In this document: one piece after another, positions 59,561 to 64,000 of the stretch
Numbering within the stretch: position 1 is the stretch's first letter
Layout of the letters: each line of letters begins with the position of its first letter
Origin: Tsuneonella sediminis
Lineage (GTDB): Bacteria; Pseudomonadota; Alphaproteobacteria; Sphingomonadales; Sphingomonadaceae
Reading direction: 5' to 3'
DNA: 64,000 nucleotides
NCBI RefSeq assembly: GCF_051912845.1
Contig: NZ_JBNCBU010000001.1
Location: 1,488,001-1,552,000, forward strand
Notes under the pieces: generated by a model
Database searches by the model: none
Seen by the model: only the letters and a program-made list of their open reading frames with translations
Told to the model about the DNA's origin: nothing
Made by a program: the position numbers and the translations under genes

Positions 59561-61378
59561 TCACGCAGCCTCGTGCGCGCCGAACTGGAGTTCTGCGAGC
59601 CGGGCATAGAGACCCCCGCCCGCGGCAAGCATGCCGTGACTGCCCTGTTCCACGATCCGGCCTTCGTCCATGACCACGATGCGATCGGCGGCGCGCACCG
59701 TGGCAAGGCGATGGGCGATCACCAGGGTGGTGCGATCCTTCATCAGCCGGTCGAGCGCGTCCTGGACGAGCCGTTCGCTTTCCGCGTCGAGCGCGCTCGT
59801 CGCCTCGTCGAGGAGAAGGATCGGCGCATCGCGAAGAAGCGCGCGGGCGATCGCGACACGTTGCCGCTGGCCGCCCGAAAGCTGCGTGCCGTTTTCGCCG
59901 AGAAAGGTGTCCAGGCCGTCGGGAAGCTCGCGGAGGAAGCGATCGGCGTTCGCAGCGCGCGCCGCCTCCCAGATCTGCTCGTCGGTCGCGCTCCAGTTGC
60001 CGTAGCGCAGGTTGTCGCGCGCATCCGCGCTGAACAGGATCCCTTCCTGGGGGACGAAGGCGATACGCCTGCGGATCTCGGCCGGATCGGCGCTGGTCAG
60101 CGGCACCCCGTCGAGCCGGATGGTGCCCGCCTGGGGATCGTAGAACCGCTCGGCCAGCTGGAAGATGGTGGACTTGCCGGCCCCCGACGGCCCGACGATC
60201 GCGACTGTCTCGCCCGGCTGGACCTCCAGCGTGAAGTCCCGCAGTGCAGGGCTTTCGAGCCGCGTGGGATAACGGAAAGACACGTTGCGGAAGCTGAGAC
60301 TCCCGCGCGGGGGCACGGGCAACGCCTCGGGCCGAGCCGGGGGCGCGATCGCCGGTTCCTCGTGCAGCAGCTCTGCCAGACGGCTCGCCGCGCCCGCTCC
60401 CCGCAGGAGGTCGCCGTAGACCTCGGTCAGCGCGCCGAACGCACCGGCCACGAGGCCCGCCGTCAGGACCACGGCGGCGATCGTGCCGCCCGAGATCTCG
60501 CCGCTCGCAACGCCCACCGCGCCGCGCCACAGCAAGAGGACGATCGCCCCGAACACGATCATGATGACGAGCGCCGTCATCGCCGCGCGGATCAGGATGC
60601 GCCTTCTCGCGGTGGCGAAGGTCGCCTCGACCGCGGCGTCGAACCGCGCGCGCTCGCGGTTTTCCTGGTTGAACGCCTGCACGATCTTCATCGCGCCGAG
60701 GACCTCGGTCACCATTGCACCGATGTCCGCCACGCGGTCCTGGCTCGTACGCGACACCTTGCGAAGGCGGCGGCCGAAGACGGTGATCGGGATCACGACC
60801 GCGGGAATGATCAGCACCATCCACATCGTCAGCGTCGGCACCAGCGTGAACAGGTAGATCGTCCCGCCCACGGCCATCAGCACGTTGCGCAGTGCCACCG
60901 ACACCGTCGTGCCGACGACCTGTTCGATCAGCGTCGTGTCGCTGGTCATCCGGCTGGAGATTTCCTTGGGGCTGTTCTCTTCGTAGAAGCCGGGCGCGAG
61001 GCGCAGGAGGTTGGCCTGCACCCGCTCGCGGATATCGGCGACCACCCGTTCGCCCAGCCAGCTGACGAAGTAGAACCGCATCGCCGTGCCGAGCCCGAGG
61101 ACCACGACGACGCCGAACAGCAGGCGCACCGCGTGCTCGATACCCTCGACGTCGCCGCCTTGCGAGAACCCGCGGTCGATCAGCACCTTGAAATAGGCCG
61201 GAATGGCCAGGGTGGCCGCCGCGGTGACTGCCAGCGCGACAAGCGCGAACGCGACCTGCGCGGGATAGTGCAGCGCCTGACGCCAGATCATCAACAGCGG
61301 CCGGATGCTGCGCGCCTTCGGCGCGCGCTCGCCCGGTTCGTCGGTGACCGCGGTATCGGCGGAAGGGCTCGCGTCCAT
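59561..61378 (-). CDS. ABC exporter, fused membrane and ATPase domains
   Basis: 605-aa half-transporter (six helices plus nucleotide-binding domain), MsbA/ABCB-like. Transmembrane part has PAYFKVLIDRGFSQGGDVEG, FYEENSPKEISSRMTSDTTL; ATPase part has Walker A AIVGPSGAGKSTIFQLAERF, Q-loop FVPQEGILFSADARDNL, signature GTQLSGGQRQRVAIARALL, Walker B ILLLDEATSALDAESE and the switch His in LVIAHRLATVRAADRI. ATG 61378 is used; a GTG at 61414 would add 12 residues. Cargo unknown (lipid or peptide). Confidence 0.93.
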   Translation of the reverse strand: MDASPSADTAVTDEPGERAPKARSIRPLLMIWRQALHYPAQVAFALVALAVTAAATLAIPAYFKVLIDRGFSQGGDVEGIEHAVRLLFGVVVVLGLGTAMRFYFVSWLGERVVADIRERVQANLLRLAPGFYEENSPKEISSRMTSDTTLIEQVVGTTVSVALRNVLMAVGGTIYLFTLVPTLTMWMVLIIPAVVIPITVFGRRLRKVSRTSQDRVADIGAMVTEVLGAMKIVQAFNQENRERARFDAAVEATFATARRRILIRAAMTALVIMIVFGAIVLLLWRGAVGVASGEISGGTIAAVVLTAGLVAGAFGALTEVYGDLLRGAGAASRLAELLHEEPAIAPPARPEALPVPPRGSLSFRNVSFRYPTRLESPALRDFTLEVQPGETVAIVGPSGAGKSTIFQLAERFYDPQAGTIRLDGVPLTSADPAEIRRRIAFVPQEGILFSADARDNLRYGNWSATDEQIWEAARAANADRFLRELPDGLDTFLGENGTQLSGGQRQRVAIARALLRDAPILLLDEATSALDAESERLVQDALDRLMKDRTTLVIAHRLATVRAADRIVVMDEGRIVEQGSHGMLAAGGGLYARLAELQFGAHEAA

Positions 61379-61537
61379 GCGGCGGACATAGGCAAGCGCG
61401 GAGGGGAAATCCACAGAGCTCGACAGCCGGACGGACCGAAACCGCGGGTTGTGCGTTGCACAACGAAACGAACACGGGCAGGTTGCTCACCGCAAACGCC
61501 CGGCAGAGGCGATTATCCAGCAGGGGACGAACGGGTT

Positions 61538-62782
61538 TTGCTTTATCACGCATACGAATTGCAGCGCGCCTGGCTCAGCGGTGTCAGCGCATGGGCTTCA
61601 ATCGGCGCCGAACTGATGTCCAACCCGCGCATGCCGATGGGTTACATGGGCCTTGGCCCCTATGCCGCGAGCGCGCTGGAAGTGTTTGCGCATGCGACCC
61701 AGCCGCGGGGAAAGCCGGCTTTCGGAATCGAGACGGTCACGGTCGATGGCAAGCCGCACGCGGTGACCGAGGCGATCGTGCGTGCGCGTCCGTTCGGCGA
61801 CCTGCGCCGGTTCGGGCATGACGGTCTTCCCGGCGATGCGCCGCGGGTGCTGATCGTCGCCCCGATGAGCGGGCATTACGCGACTTTGTTGCGCGGCACG
61901 GTCGAACGCATGGTGGAACGCTGCGAGGTGTTCATCACCGACTGGGCCGACGCCAAGACGGTTCCCGCAGCCGCGGGGCGCTTCGATCTCGACGACTACA
62001 TCGACTATCTGGTCGATTTTCTCGAGTTCATCGGAGAGGATGCGCACGTCGTCGCGGTGTGCCAGCCGTCGGTGCCCGCTCTTGCCGCCACTGCGGTGAT
62101 GAATGCCGCCAGGCACCCGTCGCGCCCCGCCACGCTGACGATGATGGGCGGCCCGATCGATACCCGTCGTTCGCCCACGACAGTCAACGACATGGCGATG
62201 CAGCGGCCGATCGAGTGGTTCCGCCACAACGTCATTGCCACGGTGCCGCTGCAATACGCCGGCGCGGGCCGGCGGGTCTATCCCGGTTTCCTCCAGCTTG
62301 CCGGGTTCATGAGCATGAACCTCGGCAACCACATGATGAGCCACTACGAGATGTTCAAACACCTGACGGTGGGCGACGAGGCGAGTGCCGATGCGACCAA
62401 GGCGTTCTACGACGAATACCGCTCGGTCTGCGACATGACCGCCGAGTTCTACCTCCAGACCGTCGAGGAGGTGTTCCAGAAACACTCGCTGCCAGGTGGC
62501 ACGTTCGTCCACCGCGGCCGGCCGGTCGATCTCGGCGCGATCCGCGACACCGCGATCCTGGCAGTCGAGGGCGAGCGCGACGACATCTCGGGCATCGGCC
62601 AGACGAAGGCCGCGCTCGACCTCGCGACCGGGCTGGCCGCGAGCCGGAAGCAATATCTCCTCGCGGAAGGCGCCGGGCACTACGGGATCTTCAACGGCAG
62701 CCGCTGGCGCGAACTCATAGCTCCCGCAGTCGAGGCGTTCATCGGCCGCCACGGCAAGGGGCGGCTCAAGGCGGCCGCCTAG
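61538..62782 (+). CDS. phaZ: Intracellular polyhydroxyalkanoate depolymerase
   Basis: 414-aa PHB depolymerase of the intracellular type. It starts at TTG 61538, giving LYHAYELQRAWLSGVSAWAS, the family N-terminus, with GGGGACGAACGG upstream; a very long open frame continues 5' but is antisense to the ABC gene. The nucleophile is a Cys (Cys175, AVCQPSVPAL), as known for PhaZ1-type enzymes. Other blocks: VLIVAPMSGHYATLLRGTVE, HMMSHYEMFKHLTVGD, ILAVEGERDDISGIGQTKAA. Catalytic His in AEGAGHYGIFNG. No PHA synthase is in the window. Confidence 0.93.
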   Translation: MLYHAYELQRAWLSGVSAWASIGAELMSNPRMPMGYMGLGPYAASALEVFAHATQPRGKPAFGIETVTVDGKPHAVTEAIVRARPFGDLRRFGHDGLPGDAPRVLIVAPMSGHYATLLRGTVERMVERCEVFITDWADAKTVPAAAGRFDLDDYIDYLVDFLEFIGEDAHVVAVCQPSVPALAATAVMNAARHPSRPATLTMMGGPIDTRRSPTTVNDMAMQRPIEWFRHNVIATVPLQYAGAGRRVYPGFLQLAGFMSMNLGNHMMSHYEMFKHLTVGDEASADATKAFYDEYRSVCDMTAEFYLQTVEEVFQKHSLPGGTFVHRGRPVDLGAIRDTAILAVEGERDDISGIGQTKAALDLATGLAASRKQYLLAEGAGHYGIFNGSRWRELIAPAVEAFIGRHGKGRLKAAA

Positions 62783-63381
62783 CCGGGCGGCGCGGGGCGG
62801 GCCGACGCGAACAGCCTGCGCAGCATTCGCCGGGCGACCACCAGCAACCACGCGGTAAGCGCGAACAGCACGGCCGCAATCCCGACTGCAATGTAGGGAT
62901 ATTCGTACGCCGCCCACAGCAGGCCCGCGGCGGCGACGTCCTCGACCGACGAGACGGCAATGTTGCTGAACGGTTCGGGACTCGCATTGACGACCGCGCG
63001 CGAGCCGGCCTTGCCGGCGTGCGCTGCAAACGCCGCTCCCCCGCCGAGCAGGAAGGCCATCGCCTGGAACGCAGGGTCGCCCGGGTCCACGATCGCCAGC
63101 GCGAGCAAAGCACCGCCGACGGGTCGCACAACGGTGTGGACCGTGTCCCACGCGCTGTCGAGCCAAGCGATCTTGTCGGCAAGGAATTCGGCCAGCGCGG
63201 CGATCGCCGCCGCGCCCATGACCCAGGGGTTCGCCAACACGTCGAGCGCGGCAAGATGCTCGGGCACCGGCAGCGCGCCGAGCCGCATCGCCAATCCCGT
63301 GGCGAAGATCGCAAGGTAGAGCCGCCACCCCGCCAGAAGGCTGACGCTGCCCGCGACGCCGAGAATTTCAACGATCCCCAT
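62779..63381 (-). CDS. DUF4126 membrane protein
   Basis: 200-aa DUF4126 protein with about five hydrophobic segments (ILGVAGSVSLLAGWRLYLAI, VMGAAAIAALAEFLADKIAW, FLLGGGAAFAAHAGKAGSRA, IAVGIAAVLFALTAWLLVVA). Function unknown. ATG 63381 follows AGGAGAGGGG. Its stop shares the CTAG at 62779-62782 with the converging phaZ stop. Confidence 0.88.
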   Translation of the reverse strand: MGIVEILGVAGSVSLLAGWRLYLAIFATGLAMRLGALPVPEHLAALDVLANPWVMGAAAIAALAEFLADKIAWLDSAWDTVHTVVRPVGGALLALAIVDPGDPAFQAMAFLLGGGAAFAAHAGKAGSRAVVNASPEPFSNIAVSSVEDVAAAGLLWAAYEYPYIAVGIAAVLFALTAWLLVVARRMLRRLFASARPAPPG

Positions 63382-63407
63382 CACCCCTCTCCTGCGTGTT
63401 CAGGTCC

Positions 63408-64000
63408 TCAGCCGTACTTGCCCTTCCGGGGTCCGAGATAGCCGAACAGATATGCCGCCACCTTGCGCATCTGGATCTCCTCGGCCCCTTCGGTGATGCG
63501 GTACCGGCGATGGTGGCGATAGATGTGCTCGAACGGCTTGTGCCGGGAATAGCCGATCCCGCCGTGGACCTGCATCGCGCGGTCGGCCGCCTCGCACACC
63601 AGCCGGTTCGCCCAGTAATTGCACATGCTGATCCTGTCCGAGATCGTCCGCTCGATCTCCTCGTGGGGCATGTTGTCCATCTCCCACGCGGTCTTGTAGA
63701 TCAGCAGGCGCAGCATCTCGCACTGGGTGGCGAGTTCGACGAGCGGGAACTGGATCGCCTGATTCCTCGCGAGTTCCTCGCCGAACGGCTTGCGCTCGCG
63801 GGCGTACTTCACGCTTTCCTCGATGCAGAACTGCGCCGCGCCGAGGCTCGATGCCGCCTGGCGGATGCGGTTTTGGTGGACAAAGCTCTGCGCCAGCGCG
63901 AGGCCGCGGCCTTCCTCTCCAAGGATCGTATCTTCAGGCACCCACACGCCGTTCAGGCTCAGGCGCGGGTGATCGGTAGGCATGTTGAACGTCCACATCC
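63408..64000 (-). CDS. Acyl-CoA dehydrogenase, C-terminal part (cut by window end)
   Basis: The visible 197 residues are the C-terminal half of an acyl-CoA dehydrogenase: TILGEEGRGLALAQSFVHQN, RKPFGEELARNQAIQFPLVE, DRAMQVHGGIGYSRHKPFEH, IYRHHRRYRITEGAEEIQMR. The Met at 63998 is internal; the gene continues beyond base 64000. It is a different paralogue from the one at 51014 (longer C-terminal arm, YLGPRKGKYG end). Confidence 0.9.
   Translation of the reverse strand, partial: MWTFNMPTDHPRLSLNGVWVPEDTILGEEGRGLALAQSFVHQNRIRQAASSLGAAQFCIEESVKYARERKPFGEELARNQAIQFPLVELATQCEMLRLLIYKTAWEMDNMPHEEIERTISDRISMCNYWANRLVCEAADRAMQVHGGIGYSRHKPFEHIYRHHRRYRITEGAEEIQMRKVAAYLFGYLGPRKGKYG

Noticed and set aside
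59294..61537. A very long + strand open frame in front of phaZ
   Set aside because: It is antisense to the ABC exporter and M13 peptidase, has no domain, and arises from high G+C; only the part from TTG 61538 matches a family.

Overview
The window is GC-rich (about two thirds G+C), densely packed alphaproteobacterial chromosome. Gene content and protein style (a GTA cluster with DUF6127 and DUF2793 genes, OmpA with a poly-proline linker, a TonB receptor with an AAQ signal-peptide end, intracellular PHB depolymerase) point to Sphingomonadales, most likely Erythrobacteraceae. This placement is inferred from protein resemblance, not from rRNA. I see no rRNA, tRNA, insertion sequence, integrase or CRISPR array. 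No gene-free stretch exceeds about 270 bases.

1-13140: a gene transfer agent (GTA) structural cluster of the RcGTA type, all on the + strand and mostly joined by 4-base start/stop overlaps. Order: large terminase (cut by the window edge), portal, DUF6127 membrane protein, prohead protease, major capsid, terminator hairpin, adaptor, a 56-aa basic protein, tail terminator, tail tube, two tail assembly chaperones, short tape measure, a TIM-barrel-like plus DUF2460 distal tail protein split by a frameshift, hub (DUF2163), NlpC/P60 peptidase, tail tip protein and DUF2793.

13141-24835: OmpA-like porin and SodC (+); a queC-MFS pair, a DUF3617-like protein, Hsp33, argD-argF and an RGG-rich double cold-shock protein (-); TerC and a DUF442-type phosphatase (+); an M20 amidohydrolase (-).

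24901-36030: sterol-desaturase, GMC oxidoreductase and DUF1232 genes (+), then a TonB receptor, a glnK-amt nitrogen operon behind a clear sigma-54 promoter, and an operon of HerA-like ATPase, PNPOx-fold protein and endonuclease/phosphatase-fold protein (-).

36143-46235: pabBC fusion, an RNA pseudouridine synthase, arfB, rpmG, lolA, a candidate structured RNA, xth-ribA-GNAT (+); then psd, a DksA-type zinc finger, a beta-helix protein, and a compact SPFH / ribbon-helix-helix / small membrane protein operon behind a symmetric 30-bp operator-like palindrome (-).

46501-64000: DUF465, an Alx-type TerC protein, an NTF2-like exported protein, RecQ (-), small lipoproteins, an acyl-CoA dehydrogenase / CoA-transferase / thiolase operon, phenylalanine hydroxylase, UppP, an M13 peptidase, an ABC exporter, PHB depolymerase, DUF4126 and the end of another acyl-CoA dehydrogenase. 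Apart from the GTA cluster this is ordinary housekeeping chromosome. The most unusual items are the broken but possibly re-initiated GTA distal tail gene, the SPFH-RHH operon and the candidate ncRNA between lolA and xth.
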